From the NCBI GenBank assembly GCA_032718475.1, contig JAUCBJ010007168.1, positions 1 through 64,000 on the forward strand: a DNA stretch of 64,000 nt, read 5' to 3'. Position 1 is the first letter of the stretch. Each line of letters starts with the position of its first letter. This DNA comes from Nemertoderma westbladi. Its lineage: Eukaryota > Xenacoelomorpha > Nemertodermatida > Nemertodermatidae. Of this stretch, positions 45,608-55,274 are shown one piece after another. Both the position numbers and the translations under genes were made by a program. The notes beneath the pieces are model-generated. The model was given only the letters and a program-made list of their open reading frames with translations, had not been told where the DNA came from and did not search any database.

Positions 45608-46360
45608 TTCGTGTCCATAATGTGGGTGATAAAATATCACTAATCAAATATCCCTATTATTACAGTTATTCTGTTACTTGAATGATGAATAAAGTCAATA
45701 AGAGTAGGGCGTATTACAGTCAGACAGTAGGCATTAGACAGTAGGTAATTTAGAAAATCCGCTATTAAGAATTAATATGATAAAATCATAGTTATAAAGT
45801 AAGTTACTGAAATTACAAATGAAATTGAATTAATAAATTAAATTAATATTATAATTAAACTGAGGGGACTGTTTTACATACGGTCATTTAATTTAGCTTA
45901 ATTGGAAAGATTAAAAATAATACTTTATTAATTATAACAGAAAGTTTTTATGTTTCAAGAAACTGCTATTCGCGTGTCATTTATCCCCCTGTCATTTAGC
46001 TTTAAATCATTTACGTAATGATGTGTCATTTAAACTCATTAACATAATCACGTTCACGTTGGTCAGTGTACCCAGAAAAAATTACATAATTCATTATATT
46101 ACATCAGAGTCAAAGTGCCTATCTTATTTATGCTATCTTTCATTGGTATATATTGAACCCTGCTTGACAGGCAAGGCACAGTGACGTCGTCTAATCAAAG
46201 CACAGAAACCTAGGCAGGAGCCAGTGGGCGCCCCCCTGCAGTGGTCAATTGGGCTCCATTTCATTGCTTTACATTACAGACTATTAAACTGGTTGAGAAA
46301 TTATATAATATAGGCCTAAGTAATAAGCTGGCTTTCTAAGAACATTGTATGATATTTTTT
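45608..46360. other. Intergenic, no gene
   Basis: AT-rich with a GTCATTTA motif repeated near 45976-46031 (GTGTCATTTATCC, CTGTCATTTAGC, TGTGTCATTTAAA). No coding frame. Confidence 0.35.
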
Positions 46361-46624
46361 TTTTATTCTTTAATTGTCAAGCTGAAGTAAAAAACCTTAC
46401 CGGTAGGTATGCAAGTACAGTACGATACAAATACTAAAATAAAAAAGCAACTGACCATTAGACGTTGCATGCAATCAGTAATCAGCTGACGGCTGTCAGC
46501 TGATTACTTATTGCATGCAACGTCTAATGGTCAGTTGCTTTTTTATTTTAGTATTTGTATCGTACTGTACTTGCATACCTACCGGTAAGGTTTTTTACTT
46601 CAGCTTGACAATTAAAGAATAAAA
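46361..46624. repeat. 264-bp near-perfect palindrome (130-base arms, 4-base centre)
   Basis: The left arm 46361-46490 and right arm 46495-46624 are reverse complements apart from about one mismatch (GCAATCAG versus CTTATTGC); the centre is GGCT. No coding frame and no obvious target duplication. It could be a MITE that is all inverted repeat, or a recent inverted duplication. Confidence 0.95.
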
Positions 46625-46669
46625 TAATTGTATTAACTCAAGCATTTAATTATTATTGTATGATATTAT

Positions 46670-46736
46670 GATGCCTTATCATGGGGGCGGGGGGGGGGGG
46701 ACCCCCCCCCCCCCCCCGCCCCCATGATAAGGCATC
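46670..46736. repeat. Second palindrome with G/C-tract centre
   Basis: GATGCCTTATCATGGGGGCG followed by a G run is mirrored by a C run and CGCCCCCATGATAAGGCATC. It lies only 46 bases from the 264-bp palindrome. Confidence 0.9.
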
Positions 46737-47135
46737 AGCCTGAGGGAATTATTGGTAGTGTGGCTGGAGGCCTGGCTACAACACTTTGATGGGGTATATG
46801 GTCTCCTTTCTACTACTTATTTTCTTTGGCAACCTGCCTGGTATAATGTGGATTGTATCTGGTCTGGGGTCGGGCTCCTTTCCAAAGCAACTTCAACTTT
46901 GAATATTTTCTAATATTTGGTTTATTGCACTTCTCATTATATTTTTTTTAAATTTAACGGAACTTGACGATGGCAAAATGCTCTCAGAGTTAGTGTAAGT
47001 TGGAATCTCCACGGTAGGGTCCCGGGACCCTGGGACCCTACCCTCGCTACGCTAGTGGGCATACGTATAATACACAAGCGTGAGCGAAGCGAGTGAAAAT
47101 TTTTAAGGCTAGGGCTAACTCTTTTTAAAAATAGG
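46737..47135. other. Intergenic, no gene
   Basis: A GC palindrome (GGGTCCCGGGACCC, 47016-47029) and a GAGCGAAGCGAG tract (47083-47094) are visible; otherwise nothing. Confidence 0.35.
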
Positions 47136-47139
47136 CTCT

Positions 47140-47205
47140 ACTGGCTGACTGGTAGAATTTCAAGATGCTCTACCGACTGACCGAGCATCACCACCCTGTC
47201 CCATA
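47140..47205 (-). repeat. tRNA-like fragment
   Basis: The minus strand carries GGTCAGTCGGTAGAGCATCT, an A-box-like sequence with an anticodon-arm-like hairpin next to it. A B box is not convincing, so it is a SINE or tRNA remnant. Confidence 0.4.
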
Positions 47206-47382
47206 ATAACCTCGCAGCGGTTTTGGGTCGACGGGCCAAAAGGGCTTTTTTCCTGACCTTCATCCTGGAACCCCACGAACTGACGAAGCCAGGTACTGTA
47301 CACCGGCTTTCATTGCAGTAAAGAAAAGTGTAGGCGCCGTATAACCGCGGTATAATCAGTTTTTTCAATTAAAGGGATATTG

Positions 47383-48592
47383 GGGTAAATCTTTTCGACC
47401 TACGCGTAGTTCGACCTATTGGGGCATATATCACCAGTTTCAGAGTTTTAACATTAATTACGCGTAGGTACTACGCGTAGGTCCTACACAAACTACGTGT
47501 AGGTGATACCCAGAACTTTGCGTATAGCGATGTTACTGTAGTAGGCCTACATATTGCAATCGGTTCAGTACTAAAATAAGACAATACTGTATATTCAATA
47601 GTATTGAATATATTGCTATTGACAGTACACCCATCACCCATCAAGCGCTTTCAAAAGAAATGTCTCATATACTGATATACCTGTAAACTCCATATACTGA
47701 TATAGTTGTATTTGCTACTACTGTATATATTCTTTAGCTTCACTTAATGTCAATGTGATGCGCGCACAATAATGTGTTATAATGTTTAGAGTTCAAGAAA
47801 GGTTTATAAGGAAATACAGTCGGTCGACGGTTCTATTGATTCTCATTGCCAATTATTGCCTTTCTTCACGAGAGGGAGGATATATTTAATGTGCTACCCG
47901 TTTGACAAGTGGGAGGGGAAGAATAATTGTCTACCACGATTTTATGTTGTACTTGTTTTTATGAAACCGATCCGATCCCGTTATTCCGTTTGTCTGATAA
48001 TCAGATACCTGATATACCGATACTTGCCTAACAATAGTTTTACCTACGCTTAGTTTTAAAACACCTACGCGTAGTTGTTAAAAAGGCAGTAAGTCTGGCC
48101 CTACCGGTAAATGCAGCCAGGAACACTGGTCACAATTTGTCCAATTTACAGCCAGAATGTGTCCGCGGAAAACGCTCTCAGAGTGAAATTTCTCCATAGA
48201 AAACAATGCTAAATTTCATTTGGAAACTGGCAGTGAAATTTTAACATTGGCATTCTAAAAATTATGCCATTAGAATCGCCATAAAATTATGTATAAATTA
48301 ATTTGAGAATTAGAATATCATCATTGGGATAACTATCATTAATATTAAAAATAAAAATTGTCACATTATGTGCCCAGCTTCTGCTTTGAGTACTAGTGGA
48401 GGTACAGCCAAAATATGTCCGGAAATATAATCGCAGCCTGTTGAAGGACAAATAGTGGCTTCTCGGACACTTTCTGGCTTTAAATATGTGGACAATTTTT
48501 GGCTGAGCTCCAGCCAGAAAGTGACCAGTGTTCCTAACTGAAATGGCAGGAATGGAAATTACAAACTACGCGTAGGTCGAAAAGATTTACCC
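47383..48592. mobile_element. TIR element with CTACGCGTAG palindromes, copy 2
   Basis: Ends GGGTAAATCTTTTCGACC and the inverse match 42946-44111; GGATATTG flanks both sides (47375-47382, 48593-48600), an 8-bp duplication. It has fewer CTACGCGTAG units than copy 1 and has itself been hit by another element at 48114-48540. The shared interior (for example TTGTTAAAAAGGCAGTAAG) confirms the family. Confidence 0.9.
48114..48540. mobile_element. MITE nested in the CTACGCGTAG element
   Basis: It starts CAGCCAGGAACACTGGTCAC and ends GTGACCAGTGTTCCTAACTG. Copy 1 of the host element lacks it (CCGGTAAATGACAGGAATGG). AAATG borders both sides, a 5-bp direct repeat; a longer duplication is not exact. No coding frame. 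Confidence 0.8.
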
Positions 48593-48600
48593 GGATATTG

Positions 48601-49239
48601 TGTGTTGAGAAACTGTGATAGGCAAAACAGAAGTAGGCCTAAGCAGCTAGGCTTGTACTGTCCAGCTGTCTGCAGTCTGACAGTTTGTAGCTAGAATAAT
48701 TGCTGAATTGCATCGGATCGGATCGGATCGGACGGCATCTGACATATAATTCTACCTCTAAATAAGCTCTACACTACTGACACTGAGTGGCCTGAATGTC
48801 CAATAGATGCGCTCTAATCACCCCCAATGTGCTCTCCTACCCACCATTGCTGCATTGGCTTAACATGATTAATTGTCACCTCGCCACTCCCTGTCACCTG
48901 TTGCCACTATCCCACGTGCTAGCCTGACTAGCCTGTTTGTCCCTCTGAGGTGGTTTGACCTCTCAACTCTCCCTGTCTGTGGCTTACGGCGTGTATCGCC
49001 TTAGTTGGTTGTGAGGTGACATTATTATTGCTAATGTCACCTCGCCAACTATAATTGGTAAAATGCCACTAATCCCATTTTCGGTGGGTAGTACAGGGAA
49101 TTGAATCCGCTTACATCACCTCTTCTTTATCAGGGTCATTAACATATGGAACATGCTGGACCTGGAACACAGTAGAAACATCATCATCATCATCATTTGA
49201 TCAACACAAATCGTTTTGAAATTCCACCAAAAATATTTT
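48601..49239. other. Intergenic, no gene
   Basis: Holds a (GGATC)n-like run (48712-48731) and nothing coding. Confidence 0.35.
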
Positions 49240-49503
49240 GGCACTTGTGTCAAATCAAATAGGTGACCCTCCTAATCTGCTAATCCTGAAATCACCAGCT
49301 AATCCTGAAATTTAGTGCAGGTGATATCAATATTCCTAACTCTTGTTTATTGTTTTTTGGTTACTTTTAACTCACCTCTGTAACCTGCTCCGTTGACCTT
49401 TGCTAACCCTGTAACCGGGCACTAGTGAAAGTGACTTTAGTTTAGGTGATTTCAGGATTAGCAGATTAGGAGCTAGGAGGGTCCACTATTTGACACAGTT
49501 GCC
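49240..49503. mobile_element. 264-bp TIR MITE containing a satellite-like unit
   Basis: GGCACTTGTGTCAAAT ... CTAATCTGCTAATCCTGAAA is mirrored on the right, giving inverted repeats of about 50 bases with a few differences. The core (49345-49400) resembles the 68-bp satellite (TTGTTTATTG, CTCTGTAACCTGCTCC). Confidence 0.75.
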
Positions 49504-50507
49504 AATGTTTTATTTTACTTTTTTTACCGGGAGAAAAAGTAAAATCAATGCAAAATTATGGCTCTATGGTACATTATTATGTGGCAATATTATTCAATAT
49601 TATTGCAGGTTGCAGTGTTGCCGACTTTGCAAAAGCTGTGCCCAACAATAAGTTACAATATTCAGATATTATGGCAGTCTGGCAGTACCGGTATGGGGAC
49701 AACTTTTTCCCTACCAGTCAGCCAGTAGGGAAAAAAAGTAGGCCTACTACTTTTTCTCCCGATTTTAGGGCATATTCAAGCAAAAAAAGTACCGGTAACA
49801 ATATAAAAATATAAGTTCTTTAAGCTCTGTCTGTACTATGTCTACCATCTGATCATACCATTTGCCATTTAGGATTATAATACTGTAATATTCAAAGTCA
49901 TCTATTAGCATCTGTAAAAATAATTTTTGAACAACATTAACCCAAAGTCAGATAGTGTCAAAATATATTTTGACATTGAAAAAAGTGAGTTTTTGAAAAA
50001 TGCATTTTTGGCTCTACCGGTAGTGATCACAAATGCGAAGCAATGACAAAATTTATTTTAATATTTGACAGACAATTTATTGTTATTCAGACATCTTCTA
50101 ATATTTCAATTTTTATCATAACATCACGCAATCACCCACAATTAAAGAAAAAAGTATAACTTGCTGTATCAAGTCACCTCAATGTATCAAGTCACCCCGA
50201 ATTACGGTACTGCTGTAGGCATAGTGCAGTAGTGTAATATGTTGCATTGGCATACCACATACGGACCGGAATTTAATAGAGTTATCGGTACCGTTCGCGG
50301 TCAGCACGGGGGGCATTTAGGGTATAGGGGGTACCGGTACATAATATATATTTCCATTTTAAAATAAAAACTTTTTTCGACCTTTCGTAGGCCTATTCGC
50401 GTTCGGTTGATTGGCCTACCCTACAGGCCTACGTCCTACGCTACAGCCTACATGTCACTCATCTGCTCACACTCAATTCAATACTGCAATAACAGAATAC
50501 ATTGATA
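49504..50507. other. Upstream of SMC1: repeats and probable promoter
   Basis: Palindromic words with CGGGAGAAAAAGTA recur in both orientations (49528-49541, 49754-49767). About 50170-50507 should contain the SMC1 promoter and 5' UTR. No TATA is convincing, as is usual for a housekeeping gene. The 88-residue frame at 49548 is not supported. Confidence 0.35.
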
Positions 50508-51293
50508 ATGGCTGCTGTTTTAAAGCATATCGAGGTTCAAGATTTTAAATCCTATCTTGGGAAGCAGGTTATTGGTCCCTTTAAACAATTTACTGCAATT
50601 ATTGGACCAAATGGAGCAGGTAAGTTTAATTATCTGATTATGTAGGCCTACCTGTAACCTTAAATGTAATCTGATAATTATTACTGTATTAAGAAAAAAT
50701 CTACGAACGTCAGGAACGTATGTTTACGAATTAAGGGAAAGGCGTCTGTATTATAATGTGGTCGCTTCATATTTTCTTTGTTTGTAGGTAAGTCCAATCT
50801 AATGGACGCAATTAGTTTTGTGTTGGGGGAGGATACTAAACTACTCCGATGTACCCGGGTCAAGGATCTCATACACGGGGCCCCTATAGGTAAACCTGTG
50901 GCCACTAGAGCCCATGTCACAGCCGTGATTGAGCAAGAAGATGATTCCGAGTTGCGGTTCACTAGAACCATCGCCGGTGAGTCGCGGGAAAGTATTTGTG
51001 TAATGCTGAAAGGTAAATATCAGCATCTAACACAGCCAGACAGCACATTAAAATGAAAAAAAAATGGACAATCGAACAGACATAATTTAATTGCGATTGG
51101 GCTGTTTATGCTTACCCAAAATATTGTCTGCATTTTCCTACTCGGTAGGCCTAGTCTCTTACATGGTACCTTTTTTTCAGGCCAGGGAACAGAATACCGA
51201 ATCAATAAACGTATCGTTTCGTATCAGGATTACAGCAAGGAGTTGGAAAGATTGGGAATTCTCGTCAAAGCAAAGAACTTCTTGGTGTTTCAG
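50508..51293 (+). CDS. SMC1A: SMC1 cohesin subunit, first three coding exons (gene continues beyond)
   Basis: Exons 50508-50619, 50788-50976 and 51181-51293 give 138 residues in frame, with GT-AG introns, ending phase 0. The product is the N-terminal ATPase half of SMC1, which with SMC3 forms the cohesin ring that holds sister chromatids together and shapes chromatin loops. [10 protein letters not shown] is the Walker A loop (split between exons 1 and 2). [25 protein letters not shown] and [19 protein letters not shown] match SMC1A closely and SMC1B less so. The start Met is followed by the expected IEVQDFKSY. Intron 3 exceeds 12.7 kb and contains an antisense retroelement; no exon beginning with the next SMC1 block was found. 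Whether it is SMC1A or a paralogue cannot be settled from 138 residues. Confidence 0.93.
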
Positions 51294-53690
51294 GTAGGAA
51301 TCATTTGGAATATTAATACCGGTATCAATTAATTATGTCTTTGGATGATCAACTCCATAACAAATGGGAGAGAAAAGTGAATTCGTGAATTTGAGTTCTA
51401 AAAAATGTTTGATTGTACAGGGTGTTCATAAAAATTTGATACTTTTTAATTTTGGAATATCAGCCTTAATGAAAATTATAATTAAGGCTGTTGGTATCAT
51501 CTGAAAGCTAAAACCCTAACTTAGAGTAGTTTTAAATTATATAGTTGCTATAAAAACTCCAACATTCACTTTGAGATCACAAGGCTGTATTTGTAGAAAT
51601 TAATTATTAGTGTAACCAAGTGTGATAGTCACCTTGGCAACTCTAATGTGCGATGCAATTATTTTGATTTCCTTCGAATATAGTAAGCCAATAATGACAA
51701 ATATTTATTGGAATTTTTAACAGTTTTTATCGAGTTTCTATGGCAACTACGTAATTTAAAAACAAGTTAGGTTTTTGTCTTTCAGATGATATGAAAAATT
51801 GTAATTTTCATTAGAGTAAAACGCTGTTATTCAAAAATGAAAAAGTAACAAGATGTATTATTCATTGTATCTTTCAAAAATAATAATTTTTATTATTAAA
51901 TTGTTACTTTATCGCTCGAATATACCCCAAAATCGGGAGAAAAAGTTTCACTATTTTCCCTAGGGAAAAAAAGTAACCCATATGATTCATTGATTTCACA
52001 TTTTTTTCCGGCGAAAAAAGTGAAATAAAATATTTTTCGTGGAATTTCTTAAATTTTATTAAATATGTTGAAACAGCACCGAAGTAGAAAAGGTTTGCAC
52101 GAGATTTGAGCAAAATCCATTCACACACTTAAAAGTTATTGCAAATTTAATGTCTGCAAGGCGAACTCCAAAACAGAACTCAATATCCAATATTGGTTTA
52201 TGTTGTTAAGCGGTTCTCTAGTTACGTAATAAATATTCCAGAACACTATATTATTTTAACATTGAGTAAGGCAGCATAGCATCAAGAGTTGAAGAGTACA
52301 ATATAATTACAATAGCAGTAACTATGGAAGCAATATAGTAAAATACTGCAGTTCAATTTATTTTGTAACAATATATCGCTTTATATTTTATTAACGAATT
52401 AAGCAACAAAAAAGTACCAATTTAAGAATAATAATTGAAGAGACAGCAACAATACCTGCAATATCCTACTGTAAAGTTTGTGAATCAAATCATAAATCCG
52501 ACCTTCTCACCAAAACAGTAAACTCCAAGTAAGCGAATATATTGCAGTATCGATCTCTTATGACCGGTGAGGCAGAAAACAGTCTACGAGCAGACAAACT
52601 TCGATAAAACAAAATCCCGCGCAGCGAATCCTAAAATCAGGCTGACTCGCTGACGGACTAAGGGGCTCGTATACTTTGCCGCGGTGTGATTTATATGGTT
52701 TGGTCAAAGGGACGCTAGCTAGGTACAGAGGCAGAGATTTGGAGATGTCTAACTAGCGAGCAAAGTGCAGTAAGGACGAAAGTTAATTTTATATATTTTG
52801 AGGTGTAAATAATTTCTAACGCGCGTGTGTTAATTCTGAACGGTCAAAAGCAGTTTTGCTCCTTCACATATATAATTACTGGGTACGGTGTGCATTTTAC
52901 GAATATTCTAATTTTGTAACTTGTAGGTCCAATACTCACGAATGATAAGGTTCCTTCCCCTCTTGCGTATTTCCAGGACTCAAATTCAGGCATAAGGTTA
53001 ATACTACACCCAGAATTCGGCAATTTTAGGTACCAGGTCCCTGATACTAAGAAGAGATGTGTTAGTTTACTACTGTAGGCGTACGGGTACTAATAGCTAT
53101 CCTGGCTCCTATCTAGAATTTTAGTCACCCAGGTAGTCCGGGTAACTTCCTATTAGGGCGTTGGCGGGGACACGGTAGATGTTAGTATATCCCTGATAGC
53201 CTCAATTTATTTGCGCCTAGTACGTAAACTGCCCTACCGCCTGAACGGTACAATCCTAATTCAGGTGAAAACACAATAACCCTCCTAGCCTACAAGTTCT
53301 GATGTAATGGACACCGTTGTACGGCAAATAGTCACAGACGCACCTGTACTTAGCAAGAGTTAAGCGTACAGTTTGCTGCACCCTAACCAATTTGTATGCC
53401 TTGTACCGGTGTGCCTACGTCCTATCTGCGTACTAGTATCTGCTCTCTCTCCCTCCCCCCGTAGGAATATGAAGGTCTACTGCGGTTTTTCCTGAATCAA
53501 GACAGTACAGTCCCTTTTTGATGTAATTTTAGGCTTACAGCGTGTCACTACGTCTACCTTTTGATCTTTTGGTCTTACACTTAGGTAGCAAGGATCGAAC
53601 GCTGTCTAACCTTTCAGGCGATGGGCGAATAACTCTAGATAGTATTGCGGGTTGTCTCTCGTCTACATTCCCCCGATGTTCCCGTTCATT
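51294..53690 (+). other. SMC1 intron 3, first part
   Basis: AT-rich to 52.6 kb, then more balanced. CGGGAGAAAAAGT with ACTATTTTCCCTAGGGAAAA recurs at 51931-51975, echoing repeats before the gene. No exon, RNA gene or coding frame was recognised. A TCTCTCTCCCTCCCCCCGTAG at 53441-53461 resembles an acceptor, but what follows does not read as SMC1. Confidence 0.5.
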
Positions 53691-53790
53691 GCTGCGGCCC
53701 GATCTCTAGCTGGCCATCCTGTCCCTTAAGTTTGTTCACCGTAGTGAATCCATAGTAAAACAGATAGAAAAGCTGAGAGAATATTCTGAC

Positions 53791-53796
53791 TTTATT
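53791..53796 (-). terminator. AATAAA in the presumed LTR
   Basis: TTTATT on the plus strand, 140 bases downstream of the TATA-like sequence on the element strand; suits the R region of an LTR. Confidence 0.4.
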
Positions 53797-53932
53797 ACAG
53801 AAGATACAATTATAATACAATGTAATCTGAGAATAAACTAAGCACGACAGAATATTGATAAGATAATCTGAGAAAGATTGAGATATAAGATATAGTGTTG
53901 ATAACAAATGAACAAATCGCACCTTTATATAC

Positions 53933-53941
53933 TAAATTTGT
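53933..53941 (-). promoter_or_regulatory. TATA box in the presumed LTR
   Basis: TATATAAAG on the minus strand, correctly placed before the AATAAA. If the LTR assignment is right, this drives antisense transcription inside the SMC1 intron. Confidence 0.4.
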
Positions 53942-54142
53942 GCCGCAATCAATCGAGAAAATTCTCGATTGTTCTATAGATTCTAACAAGGTTTTAAAGA
54001 TAGCTATTGGTCCAGCTAATATATAACTTGCACGACATTGGTTACAATCAAATAACTACAGCCTCATTGGTACAGACAAATGCAATTAATTTGTAGCGGT
54101 TAATTTAAATGAGTTGAAATTCTGCACAAAAAATAATTCGCA

Positions 54143-54225
54143 CTTACTAGGATTCGAACTCAATACCTACTACACATATAATTTCCAACGCTCTACCGAC
54201 TGAGCTACTGAACCACTTGACCGAT
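54143..54225 (-). repeat. tRNA-like sequence with A and B boxes
   Basis: The minus strand has TAGCTCAGTCGGTAGAGCG and GAGTTCGAATCC at roughly tRNA spacing. Acceptor arms do not pair, so it is probably a SINE head rather than a working tRNA. Confidence 0.45.
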
Positions 54226-54637
54226 AGATGTACAATATGATAGTACCAATACGAATGAGGACTCAAAGCAATCTTTACAAAGTTAATCCGAATAAAATAT
54301 AAATTTTGAAAATCCACGGCATTTAGGGAATATAATTCTATACCGCTCCATGAAAACAGGATATTATCGTGCATAAAATATACGGTTTTCACCAATAATC
54401 AATCAAACTATAGAATACTTAGGGCGTACTTACATATTTACAATTAAATTTCAAACAATACTTCCTTTCTACGTAATGATTCGATACAAAAATAATTACA
54501 AATTTAAACTTTACGTATTTTAGGCTTTACTAAGTAAGTACAATATAAATCTAAATTAAATTCACCAATATAAATCTATTGCATCTCAATATTGCATAAA
54601 TTCAAACAATTACAAATACAAATAAATGAAAACAATA

Positions 54638-54660
54638 AGAAAGGCTCGCGAGTCTTCCAT
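54638..54660 (-). promoter_or_regulatory. Hairpin motif copy 6
   Basis: The element strand contains GGAAGACTCGCGAGCC; it can fold with a CGCG tetraloop. It shares TAGATGGAAGACT with the copy at 54835-54860. Confidence 0.6.
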
Positions 54661-54834
54661 CTACTATTGCATCTCAAATATTGCATAAATTCAAATAATT
54701 ACAAATACTTTCGTACCTAAATGTAGATTGCATAAGTTTGGAATAATTACAAATATGAGTCTTTCTGAGCACAAAATTTTCTATCTATAAAACTTTCTAA
54801 ATACAAAATATAACACTTTACAAATGAAACTATA

Positions 54835-54860
54835 AGAAAGGCCCACGAGTCTTCCATCTA
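54835..54860 (-). promoter_or_regulatory. Hairpin motif copy 5
   Basis: The element strand reads GGAAGACTCGTGGGCC, with two changes in and next to the loop. Confidence 0.6.
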
Positions 54861-55173
54861 CTCTTACTTTCTATTTCACTGTAAATACAAATACTGCTTA
54901 TAAGATATAAATTGCATAATATTCGGAACAATATAAATTGCATAAGTTCGGAATAATATAAATTGCATAAGTTTTGGATAATTACAAATATAAAATATAA
55001 ATTCTTACTAAATATAAGTCGTACTAAATACAGATATAAGCTGCTTTCTAAATTTCATAAATTCGGAACAATACAAATTGCATAAGTTCGGAATAAGCAC
55101 AAATATAAAATATAAGTTTTACTAAATTTTCTAAACATAAAACATATAATTCAAAATAAATCACAAATTCACA

Positions 55174-55195
55174 AGAAAGGCTCACGAGTCTTACG
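55174..55195 (-). promoter_or_regulatory. Hairpin motif copy 4
   Basis: The element strand reads GTAAGACTCGTGAGCCTTTC, just after the stop of the downstream ORF, next to the purine tract. Confidence 0.6.
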
Positions 55196-55274
55196 TCCAC
55201 CCTTGCCCTCCCTTTTATCGCTTAGTTGATCGAGCCCTGCCGCGTCCTCGAAAACTGCGCACAGGTGACTTTGC

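Larger units (their letters stand above)
54590..55110 (-). repeat. Degenerate ATTGCATAARTTCGGAA repeats
   Basis: About ten copies of ATTGCATAA(G/A)TT(C/T)GGAATAAT or variants are scattered through the presumed U3, interleaved with hairpin-motif copies. Confidence 0.7.
53700..55199 (-). mobile_element. Probable 3' LTR of the BEL/Pao-like element
   Basis: Placed by logic rather than by pairing, as the 5' LTR is outside the window. On the element strand a purine tract (AAAAGGGAGGG, 55204-55216) follows the last ORF. About 1.3 kb of AT-rich sequence comes next, then TATATAAAG and, 140 bases on, AATAAA. That is the U3-R-U5 order. Three copies of the element's hairpin motif lie in the presumed U3. 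Both edges are approximate. Confidence 0.4.

Noticed and set aside
53461-53540. SMC1 exon 4 after TCCCTCCCCCCGTAG
   Set aside because: The following bases do not encode the expected SMC1 continuation in any frame.
54143-54225. Functional tRNA gene in the SMC1 intron
   Set aside because: A and B boxes are present, but the acceptor stem is not formed.
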